In this document: one piece after another, positions 15,208 through 21,506 of the stretch
How positions within the stretch are numbered: the stretch's first letter is position 1
Layout: each line of letters opens with the position of its first letter
NCBI GenBank assembly: GCA_000436755.1
Contig: FR887292.1
Coordinates: forward strand, 1 to 21,506
Reading direction: 5' to 3'
DNA length: 21,506 nucleotides
Source of the DNA: Clostridium sp. CAG:253
Lineage (GTDB): Bacteria > Bacillota > Clostridia > Lachnospirales > Lachnospiraceae
Translations under genes and position numbers: made by a program
The notes under the pieces: model-generated
Seen by the model: only the letters and a program-made list of their open reading frames with translations
Databases searched by the model: none
What the model was told of the DNA's origin: nothing

Positions 15208-17544
15208 CTACATTTCAACGTAAAAATCTCTTGTTTTCACTATTTCCTGTGGTACATCTACCTTGTCTTTATCCCAGACTCTGAACTTAAGGTCATACTC
15301 CTTGGTCTTTTTGCCTATCTCCCTGTTAAATCTTGCCATGGCATCCCTGAACAATGGCTGATCTGCAATCGAATCTCTTATATCTTTTGCAAACGGACAG
15401 TATGTAGCCATAATTTCACGGACAGGTTTGCTAAGCAAAAGTCCTCCATGTGCCTCATGCTTAATCCAGTTTTCATAGTCAATAACAAAAACTTCTCTTG
15501 TATTGTTTCTGCATTTTTGTATCTGCATTTTGAGCTTGTCCTTCTTATCCTCAGACAATTCTCTGTTTTTTCTGTAAAACTGGACAAAATCACTATATTC
15601 ACTTGTAAGAGATTTAACCTGGATGTTATTCCATGATGTTCCCTGTATAGTTCTGCAGAGTTCCCATCTGAATCTTCCAAACAGTTTAACCATAGTGGCA
15701 TCAATATCTGTATCAAGAAATGCCGGAAGCAGAAATCTTCCCTTTGAATTTCTTCTTCTTCCGCTAATCTCCTGCCACATAATAGAATTGCTTCCCGAAA
15801 TAGGAAGTATTATAAAGTCAGGGAATACCTCTTCCATAATATATTCTTTCTTTATATGTTCACCGTCACCCGTGTAAAGGCTCTCTCTGTAAAATGCCGA
15901 ATAGTCTATCTGAAGTAGTCTGTGTACTGCCGCATTTATTCTGTCTCCCGACATGTATGTCTTTAAGAGTGATGATGCACAGCCATCCGTAAACAAAAAC
16001 GGAACAAATGCTGATACCTGACCAAATATAATACGGTGATTTGCCCTGAACATATTGTCAACTTCAAACTCAAACTTGGCATTTCTGTCATTTTTAAGTT
16101 TTTCTATCTGCTCATCATTAAGCGCTCCTGTTCTTTTCTGGTCTCTGAGACTCTCCGCATAATCAAGATCAAACTCACTCTTTGACGGTTCTTTTCTTCC
16201 CTCCATTATCTCGGTGAGCCACTGTTTCATATCATATACTGCACATGCAGCTCCATTGGTTTCATGTCTTTCAATCGAAAGCAGCTGTTCAAGCAAGTCA
16301 CTGTTTAAAAGTTTCTCGCTCAAAAAGCCGTATCTCAAAAACAAATCTATGATAAGAGGTGTTTCTTCTTTTGATTTGTAATCCTTCAAAAATACTTTCT
16401 TGTAAATCTTATAGTATAGCTTTGCTATACTTCTTCTCAATGTTCTCACATTGTCATCTGTCGAAAATTTATCTTTTAATCTTATAAAGTCAGAAATATA
16501 TCCGTCAAACTGACCGGCTTCCTCTGAATCAATTTCTGAATATTCAAGAATATATGACAATGCACCGTTAAGCTCGCTTATATCGTGATACTCGCTCTCA
16601 GTCAACGCAAACTCATCACTTTCTTCATTTCTCGCTGAACCTTCGCCATTTAAAAGATTGCAATATGCATCTTCCATAAATTCATGGTCAATTTCAAGTT
16701 CTACGCCTGCTTTGTCAAGCAGAAGATTTTCAAGATTGTTTGTGTAATCTATAATATCATCAAACAGTGACATTGCCTCAGTTGATTGTCCACCAACATG
16801 CTGAATCGTATTTGTAAGCTGAAACACCTGCATATATAAACTTCTGTCATCTTTTATGAGCGGTTTTGACAATTCCAGAAGATACTCAGTTCCTCTTTCA
16901 CACTCATCCATAAGAATATTTATCATGCCGACCTGTTCTAAGACATGATAAACTGATATTACTGAACTTGCACCAAAATACTCTTTCTGTATCTGCGGTG
17001 CCACCTCACAGCACGCTCTGTAATACATTACTTTATCTATGTCAACAGCTGTTCCATGTTCATATTCCGATATCTCATCTATAGCTCTCAGACTATCAGC
17101 TTTTATTCCTGCTTCTTTTGCCATCTCAACATATCTTTCTCTTCCGGAAAGCAGAAATTCATATAACTTATCTGATAATTCAGTGATGCTGTTATATATT
17201 ATTGAGAGTTCTCGAATCAATCTGCTAAACGATGCCACCATAAGACCAGCGTAATCTTTGTTTGCCTTTATAAGGCTTCTTATTGCCTGAGTAAGACGCA
17301 TTTTAGGAAATGCATACACTAATGCATTTGTCTCAGCAGTGTATGTAACATTGTATGTCTCACTTTTCAAATCACACAATCCTATAAAATTTCCTGAACC
17401 TACTACTACATTCACTCCCTCTTTGCTGATGCGTATACGACCTTTTACAACCAGGCTGACTGACGATATATCGTCACCTTTTTCATATATTACAGTATCT
17501 TTTATTATCTGATTTACGCTGTTTAGCTTTAATTCCGCTTTCAA
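15208..17544 (-). CDS. Large protein with N-terminal cyclic-nucleotide-binding-like domain, function unknown
   Basis: 778 residues. Positions about 5-120 read as a cNMP-binding (Crp-type) beta barrel: IIKDTVIYEKGDDISSVSLVVKGRIRI, then VVVGSGNFIGLCDL, then a strand ending ALVYAFPKMRLTQAI. The phosphate-binding cassette lacks the usual Gly-Glu and Arg pair, so cAMP/cGMP binding is doubtful. The remaining 650 residues are mostly helical with acidic stretches (a Glu/Asp-rich region about 300-345). A C-terminal part has beta segments, polar WQEISGRRRNSKGRF and FRWELCRTIQGTSWNN motifs, and ends KTRDFYVEM. No DNA-binding domain, enzyme motif, signal peptide or membrane span was recognised. The start is the TTG at 17542-17544, seven bases after GGGAGG; an in-frame TTG at 17568 precedes that site. 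It is a single gene with its own promoter (17610-17639), convergent with the SDR gene. Confidence 0.8.
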   Translation of the reverse strand: MKAELKLNSVNQIIKDTVIYEKGDDISSVSLVVKGRIRISKEGVNVVVGSGNFIGLCDLKSETYNVTYTAETNALVYAFPKMRLTQAIRSLIKANKDYAGLMVASFSRLIRELSIIYNSITELSDKLYEFLLSGRERYVEMAKEAGIKADSLRAIDEISEYEHGTAVDIDKVMYYRACCEVAPQIQKEYFGASSVISVYHVLEQVGMINILMDECERGTEYLLELSKPLIKDDRSLYMQVFQLTNTIQHVGGQSTEAMSLFDDIIDYTNNLENLLLDKAGVELEIDHEFMEDAYCNLLNGEGSARNEESDEFALTESEYHDISELNGALSYILEYSEIDSEEAGQFDGYISDFIRLKDKFSTDDNVRTLRRSIAKLYYKIYKKVFLKDYKSKEETPLIIDLFLRYGFLSEKLLNSDLLEQLLSIERHETNGAACAVYDMKQWLTEIMEGRKEPSKSEFDLDYAESLRDQKRTGALNDEQIEKLKNDRNAKFEFEVDNMFRANHRIIFGQVSAFVPFLFTDGCASSLLKTYMSGDRINAAVHRLLQIDYSAFYRESLYTGDGEHIKKEYIMEEVFPDFIILPISGSNSIMWQEISGRRRNSKGRFLLPAFLDTDIDATMVKLFGRFRWELCRTIQGTSWNNIQVKSLTSEYSDFVQFYRKNRELSEDKKDKLKMQIQKCRNNTREVFVIDYENWIKHEAHGGLLLSKPVREIMATYCPFAKDIRDSIADQPLFRDAMARFNREIGKKTKEYDLKFRVWDKDKVDVPQEIVKTRDFYVEM

Positions 17545-17609
17545 TGCCTTTCCTCCCTTTTCCTTCAATCCATATATCCCACACCTGAAATTCTATTTCA
17601 TACCTGTTT

Positions 17610-17639
17610 ATTATACAATACTAATGGCTCTATCGTCAA
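17610..17639 (-). promoter_or_regulatory. Promoter of the cNMP-like gene
   Basis: The minus strand has TTGACG (17634-17639), an 18-base spacer and a perfect TATAAT (17610-17615). Just downstream in the leader lies a small palindrome, TGAAAT-TCT-ATTTCA (17586-17600), a possible operator or hairpin. Confidence 0.75.
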
Positions 17640-17682
17640 TTTAGTAAATGAATAAAATAGAACAAAAAAGGCAAAAACGACA

Positions 17683-17707
17683 AAAAAAGACAAGGCTCTA
17701 TGCCTTG
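17683..17707 (-). terminator. Terminator of the SRP RNA
   Basis: CAAGGC pairs with GCCTTG around a 5-base loop; on the minus strand it is followed by TC and seven T. It lies about 18 bases after the predicted 3' end of the SRP RNA. Confidence 0.9.
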
Positions 17708-17724
17708 CTCAAATATATATATAA

Positions 17725-17995
17725 ATCCGTGCGCCCTGCGTTGAAAATGTCAGTGTGACCGTTACCCCGGCAGTTAACTCGGCTCCGGCTACCTTACGGC
17801 ACACGAAAATTCTCACTTAGTGCTGCTAGGTTCCCCTCCTGACACGGTTCATGAGTTTCCATTGCGCAAGACCAAAACGTCAACGCCACTTACTGAGGGC
17901 AGCATCACAAATGACAAGCCCTAAACAGGACATCACCCCTGCTATAGCGGATTGCAGGTTATAGGGCGCCGCTAATTCCCCGGCTAGCACGGAAG
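17725..17995 (-). ncRNA. ffs: Signal recognition particle RNA, long (Alu-containing) type
   Basis: About 271 bases, the size of the Bacillus scRNA, and matching its pattern along the whole length. The 5' end CCGTGCTAGC pairs with the 3' end GCGCACGG. The Alu-domain words GGGGAATTAGCGG, CCTGCAATCCGC and GTTGACGTTT are present. The SRP54-binding helix 8 reads CATGAACCGTGTCAGG with an AGG-GGAA-CCT tetraloop stem, AGCAGCACTAAGTG on the return side, and GTGCCGTAAGG. It would act with Ffh in co-translational membrane targeting. It lies 100 bases after the tRNA-Leu copy and is separated from it by a terminator. A palindrome AGCTTTT-AC-AAAAGCT (17994-18009) abuts its 5' end. Ends are estimated from pairing and may be off by a few bases; no clear separate promoter was identified. 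Confidence 0.96.
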
Positions 17996-18052
17996 CTTTT
18001 ACAAAAGCTGATTGCTTTCATCACATAGCTTTCCATAAATTCCTGATTATTC

Positions 18053-18084
18053 AAAAATAAGGAAACCTTTTAAGATTTCCTTAT
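18053..18084 (-). terminator. Terminator of tRNA-Leu(AAG) copy 2
   Basis: ATAAGGAAATC pairs with GGTTTCCTTAT (one G-U) around a short A/T loop, followed by a T5 tract on the minus strand, about 12 bases after the tRNA. The short tract may let some transcripts continue into the SRP RNA. Confidence 0.75.
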
Positions 18085-18095
18085 CTGATATGCAA

Positions 18096-18179
18096 TGCGG
18101 AAGAAGGGACTTGAACCCTCACGTCGTTGCCAACACTAGATCCTTAGTCTAGCCTGTCTGCCAATTCCAGCACTTCCGC
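18096..18179 (-). tRNA. tRNA-Leu(AAG), copy 2
   Basis: Identical over all 84 bases to the tRNA at 1238-1321: same acceptor stem, long variable arm, anticodon loop CTAAGGA (anticodon AAG), discriminator A, no encoded CCA. It has its own promoter (18221-18249) and terminator. The leaders share a 14-base word, but the terminators and wider flanks differ. The copies are therefore a duplicated transcription unit that has diverged outside the tRNA, not a recent segment duplication. Confidence 0.97.
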
Positions 18180-18220
18180 TCTTTCCTGTTCACAACATTT
18201 GTCTGTCACGAACAAGACAT

Positions 18221-18249
18221 ATATTATCAGTTTTTTTTCAGCTTGTCAA
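18221..18249 (-). promoter_or_regulatory. Promoter of tRNA-Leu(AAG) copy 2
   Basis: The minus strand has a perfect TTGACA (18244-18249), a 17-base spacer and TAATAT (18221-18226). The leader begins with the same TCTTGTTCGTGACA word as copy 1 and could fold with a downstream GAACA. Confidence 0.87.
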
Positions 18250-18253
18250 CAAC

Positions 18254-18291
18254 TTTTTTTATTTATCTTTAATTTTTTTATTTATCTTTAA
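18254..18291. repeat. 19-bp perfect tandem duplication over the PAP2 gene stop
   Basis: The unit (T7 then ATTTATCTTTAA) occurs twice head to tail at 18254-18272 and 18273-18291. The second copy encodes the last residues (KDK) and stop of the PAP2 gene. The first lies between that stop and the tRNA-Leu promoter and would encode the same ending again. Confidence 0.9.
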
Positions 18292-18826
18292 TTTGCATCA
18301 ATTTTTCAAAAATTTTGCATGAGGCAATACCGCACAACAGCCCGACTATAAGCCCTCCGACAACATCACTCGGATAGTGCACACACACATAAATTCTTGA
18401 AACTGCCATAAGAATTGCTACAATCAGCGCGGCAATTCCTATCTTTCTCGTATTTTTGTTTACAATTGCCGGAACAACTGCCGCAAACGAACTTGCAGTG
18501 TGACCTGACGGGAACGAATAATCCGGCTGCGGCGGCACTATACATCTTATATTTTCAAATGCATCATATGGTCTTGTTCTCGCAATAACATTTTTTAATA
18601 TGCCATTGCATACTATCAAATCAATTATCAATGCCACCGCACACATGATTCCTACTTTCCTTGTATCTGAATATATCAGCAGAGCCAAGGTAAATAATAT
18701 CCAAATAAGTCCATAATTTCCGAGTGAAGTAAATGCTTTTACAACCCCGTTTAGAACCTCATTTCGCAGATTATCCTGTACATAATACAAAATGTGTAAA
18801 TCAATCTGTGTAATCCATGAAATCAT
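18278..18826 (-). CDS. PAP2-family membrane phosphatase
   Basis: 182 residues, a multi-span membrane protein of the type 2 phosphatidic acid phosphatase family. All three catalytic motifs are intact: K-x6-RP at 78-86 (KNVIARTRP), PSGH at 106-109, and SR-x5-H at 143-150 followed by Asp154. Members in Gram-positives include undecaprenyl-diphosphatases (BcrC type), which recycle the cell-wall lipid carrier, and lipid phosphatases; the substrate cannot be read here. Hydrophobic segments lie around 38-52, 58-76, 110-122, 128-143 and 155-170. The start used is the ATG at 18824-18826, six bases after GGAG; the open frame reaches a TTG that would overlap the ribosome binding site. It starts 45 bases after the DUF6472-like gene, probably in one operon. 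No terminator is visible before the tRNA promoter. Confidence 0.88.
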   Translation of the reverse strand: MISWITQIDLHILYYVQDNLRNEVLNGVVKAFTSLGNYGLIWILFTLALLIYSDTRKVGIMCAVALIIDLIVCNGILKNVIARTRPYDAFENIRCIVPPQPDYSFPSGHTASSFAAVVPAIVNKNTRKIGIAALIVAILMAVSRIYVCVHYPSDVVGGLIVGLLCGIASCKIFEKLMQIKDK

Positions 18827-18871
18827 ATTTTTCTCCAATCTTTCGTCTCTATATACGCTTTTCTCTATTTT

Positions 18872-19045
18872 TTACATCTGTTTTCTGACTACTTTGTATT
18901 CATCACCGTTTCTGTAGTAAGGACATGTCTCCCGCTTATTTGTCATAAACCTCACAAAATCGTCCTCATCCATATTCACGTCACATACATACTCTTCATA
19001 TTCCTCATCGTATGTATAATTTGCACATGTATCACATTCAGACAT
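18872..19045 (-). CDS. Small cysteine-containing protein, DUF6472-like
   Basis: 57 residues. It begins MSECDTCANYTYDEEYEEY and contains CDVNMDEDDFVRF, then ETCPYYRNGDEYKVVRKQM. The pattern of C4-x2-C7, C21 and C41-P, the acidic DEDD centre and the DEYKxVRKQ ending match what I recall of DUF6472, a small family of Clostridia (recalled, not searched). Four cysteines suggest metal binding. The ribosome binding site is AGGAGG, six bases before the ATG, and the stop is TAA. It lies 103 bases after spmB and 45 bases before the PAP2 gene in the same direction. Function is unknown. An acidic, cytoplasmic, zinc-ribbon-like fold is inference. Confidence 0.82.
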   Translation of the reverse strand: MSECDTCANYTYDEEYEEYVCDVNMDEDDFVRFMTNKRETCPYYRNGDEYKVVRKQM

Positions 19046-19148
19046 CTTTTTCCTCCTGAGTTGCTTTTGTTAAAATGAATATCATCTCAAAAAATTGACT
19101 TAATTCACTTTTAATATTTATTTTTCCTATTTTTGATTTTAACATAAA

Positions 19149-19685
19149 TCACATGAGTTTTACAATAATTACACTTGCTATCATTCCTGCCAAAGTACAA
19201 AAAAGTGCTCCGGGTAATGTCCAGCCTGTTTTTTCAAATGGTTTGTTCTTCTCTGTTGACGTTGCCAGAAAATACACTGAAATTGTGTAGAAAATCGTTT
19301 CCGAACAGCTCATAAGTATTGAAGCCAGCATTCCCTCTTCTGAGTCTGTTCCAAATTTTTTAAAAACATCCAGCAATAATCCTGTTGCCGCTGATGATGA
19401 AAACATCTTTACCAATGACAGCGGTACAAGCTGTGCCGGAAATCCGATTACCGACAACGGCTTTGACAGCAAATCACCTATTATATCAAGTATTCCCGAT
19501 GTTCTGAGTATTCCTACCGCCAAAAGCAATCCTATAAGTGTCGGTAAAATTTCATATGTGACTTTGAAGCCTTCTTTTGCCCCTTTTGTAAATGCAGCAA
19601 ACATATCAATCTTTGTGCTGAGACCAAGAATGACTACTCCAAATATTACCATTGGTATGATAATATTAGACAAATAGTTTATCAT
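19149..19685 (-). CDS. spmB: Spore maturation protein B
   Basis: 178 residues, the standard SpmB length, with a nucleoside-recognition (Gate) domain and several membrane segments. The readable family pattern includes NIIIPMVIFGVVILGL, KEGFKVTYEILPTLIGLLLAVGILR, PAQLVPLSLVKMFSSSAATGLL and the TxSExxxY-like SCSETIFYTISVYF. In Bacillus, SpmA and SpmB help dehydrate the spore core. Here no spmA is adjacent: upstream is the divergent yesN-type gene and downstream the DUF6472-like gene. The start used is the ATG at 19683-19685, eight bases after AGGAGG; an ATG further upstream (19724) would place that site inside the gene. Spore formation by this organism is suggested but not shown by one gene. Confidence 0.9.
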   Translation of the reverse strand: MINYLSNIIIPMVIFGVVILGLSTKIDMFAAFTKGAKEGFKVTYEILPTLIGLLLAVGILRTSGILDIIGDLLSKPLSVIGFPAQLVPLSLVKMFSSSAATGLLLDVFKKFGTDSEEGMLASILMSCSETIFYTISVYFLATSTEKNKPFEKTGWTLPGALFCTLAGMIASVIIVKLM

Positions 19686-19718
19686 AGCATGCTCCTCCTG
19701 GAATGTCTGATTATTCCA

Positions 19719-19747
19719 TTGCAAAAATCTAATTTCTTATGTATAAT
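19719..19747 (+). promoter_or_regulatory. Promoter of the YesN-type regulator
   Basis: TTGCAA (19719-19724), a 17-base spacer and a perfect TATAAT (19742-19747) give a leader of about 35 bases ending in AAGGAGGT, four bases before the ATG. Confidence 0.7.
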
Positions 19748-19787
19748 AAATACTTGATAAATTACACTTTTATGATAAGGAGGTCCC

Positions 19788-21341
19788 ATGAATACAGTTT
19801 TTATCGCAGATGATGAGTTGATAATCAGACAAGGTATCAAATGTATCATTGATTGGGAGCAACTTGGTTTTGAAATAATCGGAGAAGCATCAAACGGTGA
19901 AGATGCTCTCAATTTTATTTTAAGTAAAAAACCTGACCTGGTTCTTATGGATATACGCATGCCAAAAATGCTTGGTCTTGAAGTTGTTGAAAACGCAAGA
20001 AAACGAGGCTTTAACGGAAAAGTTATAATTCTCAGCGGTTATACCGATTTTAAATACGCACAGGCAGCGATTAAAAACGGCGTTGACTATTATCTCACAA
20101 AACCTATTGATGAAGACGAACTCTACGAGACAGTAAGTGCCATAAGTTCACAGATAAATAAAGAAGCCAAAGAAGAGGAAACTCTTAGTAATTACCGTGA
20201 CAAAGCAAAGGGCATGATTCTTTTCGACATACTTACAGGCGTTCCTACAATAAACAATATTGCAGACATGAATATTCACGCTGACATATATCAGGTTGTC
20301 ATTTACGAAAAATACAGTCATCATGCAACTGAGCTTCCATATAAATTTTCAGATTTGCTTAAAGTTACAAATGAATCAAACAGTTCATATGAAAGCATTG
20401 AGATTGAACAAAACGAAGTTATTCTGCTCAAAGGTGCTTTTACACTACATAAATTCCAAGAATTTTTAGAGCATTACAACAGAGAACAAAAACCACAGGA
20501 GAACTCTCCTCTCGACTCTCTGTTTATTGCATACGGCAGAGAAGTCACTTCTATTGAGGATGTGCATATTTCTTATGAAGAAGCCCACAAACTTCTTCAG
20601 AGAAGGTTCTTCTGTGAAGATAAACAGCATACTATAGGATATGATGAACTCCCGCGTGAGGAACTTGAAAACACTTATGAGATTTCCGACAGCCATTTAC
20701 AGGAGTACTGTGAAAAACTCACAGGATATATTCAGGCTTCAAAGAGAAATCAGATTGCCGAAACTTTACACGAACTTGAACATAATCTCTTTAACTCAAC
20801 AAGTGATATTTCAAGAATAAAGCTTTTTTTGACTGATTTATATTTGTCGATAAAAGAAAAAATTTCGCATCTGTACCACAATGCTAATATTGCTTTCCCC
20901 GGAAATGCGGAAATCATCGATTATATAGGAAGCAAATATTATCTCTATGAGATAATGCTGTATTTCACCGAACAATTTGACATGATTACCAGAACAATAG
21001 GCAATCCTACCAGCGAAGGTGTTATGGACGATATTATACATTATATTGAACACAACTATATGGATAATATCAAACTTGAAAATATTGCACCGCTTTTTGG
21101 TTATAACAGTTCATACCTCGGCAAAATCTTCAACAAAAAAGTAGGCGAGGGATTCAATATATTTGTAGACAAAGTAAGGATTAAACACTCTAAAGAGCTT
21201 CTCCTTACAACAGACCTCAAAGTTTATGAGATAGCAGAAAAAGTTGGCTATAAAAATGTTGACTATTTCCATACAAAATTTAAGAAATATGTCGAAATGA
21301 GCCCTGCTGAATTCAGAAAGAAAAACAAGGATACCATTTGA
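19788..21341 (+). CDS. YesN-type response regulator with AraC DNA-binding domain
   Basis: 517 residues. The receiver domain (1-120) has the acidic pair Asp8/Asp9, phospho-acceptor Asp55 in LMDIRMP, Ser83 in ILSGYTDF and Lys105 in LTKPID, so it should be phosphorylated. A middle region (about 130-400) is the variable linker of YesN-like proteins. The C-terminal AraC-type double helix-turn-helix (about 410-513) contains KLENIAPLFGYNSSYLGKIFNKKVG and the signature VGYKNVDYFHTKFKKYVEMSPAEFR. Such regulators usually pair with a YesM-type histidine kinase and control sugar ABC transporters. No kinase or transporter is next to it here: upstream is the divergent spmB and downstream a tRNA. A near-perfect ribosome binding site supports the start. 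No terminator is visible before the tRNA. Confidence 0.92.
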   Translation: MNTVFIADDELIIRQGIKCIIDWEQLGFEIIGEASNGEDALNFILSKKPDLVLMDIRMPKMLGLEVVENARKRGFNGKVIILSGYTDFKYAQAAIKNGVDYYLTKPIDEDELYETVSAISSQINKEAKEEETLSNYRDKAKGMILFDILTGVPTINNIADMNIHADIYQVVIYEKYSHHATELPYKFSDLLKVTNESNSSYESIEIEQNEVILLKGAFTLHKFQEFLEHYNREQKPQENSPLDSLFIAYGREVTSIEDVHISYEEAHKLLQRRFFCEDKQHTIGYDELPREELENTYEISDSHLQEYCEKLTGYIQASKRNQIAETLHELEHNLFNSTSDISRIKLFLTDLYLSIKEKISHLYHNANIAFPGNAEIIDYIGSKYYLYEIMLYFTEQFDMITRTIGNPTSEGVMDDIIHYIEHNYMDNIKLENIAPLFGYNSSYLGKIFNKKVGEGFNIFVDKVRIKHSKELLLTTDLKVYEIAEKVGYKNVDYFHTKFKKYVEMSPAEFRKKNKDTI

Positions 21342-21366
21342 CAAAATATAATGCATATGGTACTAT
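21338..21366 (+). promoter_or_regulatory. Promoter of tRNA-Leu(UAG), overlapping the regulator's stop
   Basis: A perfect TTGACA (21338-21343), a 17-base spacer and TACTAT (21361-21366) with extended TGG. The TGA inside TTGACA (21339-21341) is the stop codon of the upstream regulator gene. Confidence 0.82.
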
Positions 21367-21396
21367 TGCCAACAGTGTTGAAGTTATCGGCACTAT

Positions 21397-21478
21397 GCGG
21401 ATATGATGGAATTGGCAGACATGCAAGATTTAGGTTCTTGTGCCGTGAGGCGTGCAGGTTCGACTCCTGTTATCCGCA
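21397..21478 (+). tRNA. tRNA-Leu(UAG)
   Basis: An 82-base class II tRNA. Acceptor GCGGATA pairs with TATCCGC, followed by discriminator A and no encoded CCA. The D-arm contains AATTGGCAGAC, the anticodon stem is CAAGA/TCTTG with loop TTTAGGT (anticodon UAG, codon CUA), then a long variable arm and T-loop GGTTCGACTCC. It starts about 25 bases after its strong promoter. No terminator is seen before the window ends, so further RNA or a gene may follow. Confidence 0.96.
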
Positions 21479-21489
21479 TAAAATCGGGT

Positions 21490-21496
21490 AGGAGGT
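21490..21496 (+). promoter_or_regulatory. Ribosome binding site at the window edge
   Basis: AGGAGGT is followed by nine bases or so and the final two bases AT. If the next base outside the window is G, a gene begins there, 27 bases after the tRNA. This is inference, as the start codon is not visible. Confidence 0.4.
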
Positions 21497-21506
21497 AGAT
21501 AATTAT

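Noticed and set aside
1238..18179. A genomic island bounded by the two identical tRNA-Leu copies
   Set aside because: The content is mainly core genes (uvrB, ctpA, msmX, SRP RNA close by). There is no integrase, and the copies have complete, separate promoters and terminators rather than att fragments.

Overview
The window reads as chromosomal DNA of a low-GC, Gram-positive anaerobe, most likely a member of the Lachnospiraceae (Clostridia). Supporting signs are strong AGGAGG-type ribosome binding sites, TTGACA/TATAAT promoters, the Bacillus/Clostridium-type long SRP RNA with an Alu domain, tRNA genes without encoded CCA, a spore maturation gene (spmB), a 57-residue protein resembling DUF6472, and an MsmX-type shared sugar ATPase. 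I see no plasmid, phage, insertion-sequence transposase or CRISPR signature. Most of the window is core chromosome, with a few poorly characterised genes.

Layout. Positions 1-1400 (minus) hold 1-phosphofructokinase (fruK) and a tRNA-Leu(AAG) with its own promoter and terminator. A plus-strand HD-GYP c-di-GMP phosphodiesterase follows (1581-2666), with a run of eight G in its ribosome binding site. A long minus-strand block (11621 to 2773) comprises msmX/ugpC ATPase, a CdaR/PucR-type regulator, ctpA (S41 protease), uvrB, a GH42 beta-galactosidase, a small unknown protein and a small membrane protein. Terminators and promoters split it into msmX | cdaR | ctpA-uvrB-GH42 | small pair.

Positions 11945-13996 (minus) carry an LCP/LytR-like membrane protein and a WecG/TagA-like protein. 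Both look degenerate at the residues expected for catalysis. A plus-strand SDR reductase (FabG/YmfI-like) follows, then a palindrome-rich intergenic element. Next is a 778-residue minus-strand protein with an N-terminal cyclic-nucleotide-binding-like fold and about 650 residues I cannot assign; it is the least explained gene here.

Positions 17683-18249 (minus) are an RNA block: a second, identical tRNA-Leu(AAG) followed by the SRP RNA, each with a terminator. Upstream of it lie a PAP2 phosphatase, the DUF6472-like protein and spmB (all minus). The right end has a divergent YesN-type response regulator (plus) and tRNA-Leu(UAG), whose -35 box overlaps the regulator's stop codon.

How they fit together. 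Sugar use is represented by fruK, GH42, msmX and perhaps cdaR and yesN. Envelope functions are LCP-like, TagA-like, CtpA, PAP2 and SpmB. Signalling is represented by HD-GYP, the cNMP-like protein and the two regulators. For several genes an in-frame upstream start exists, but the Shine-Dalgarno position favours a shorter protein; those starts are used here.
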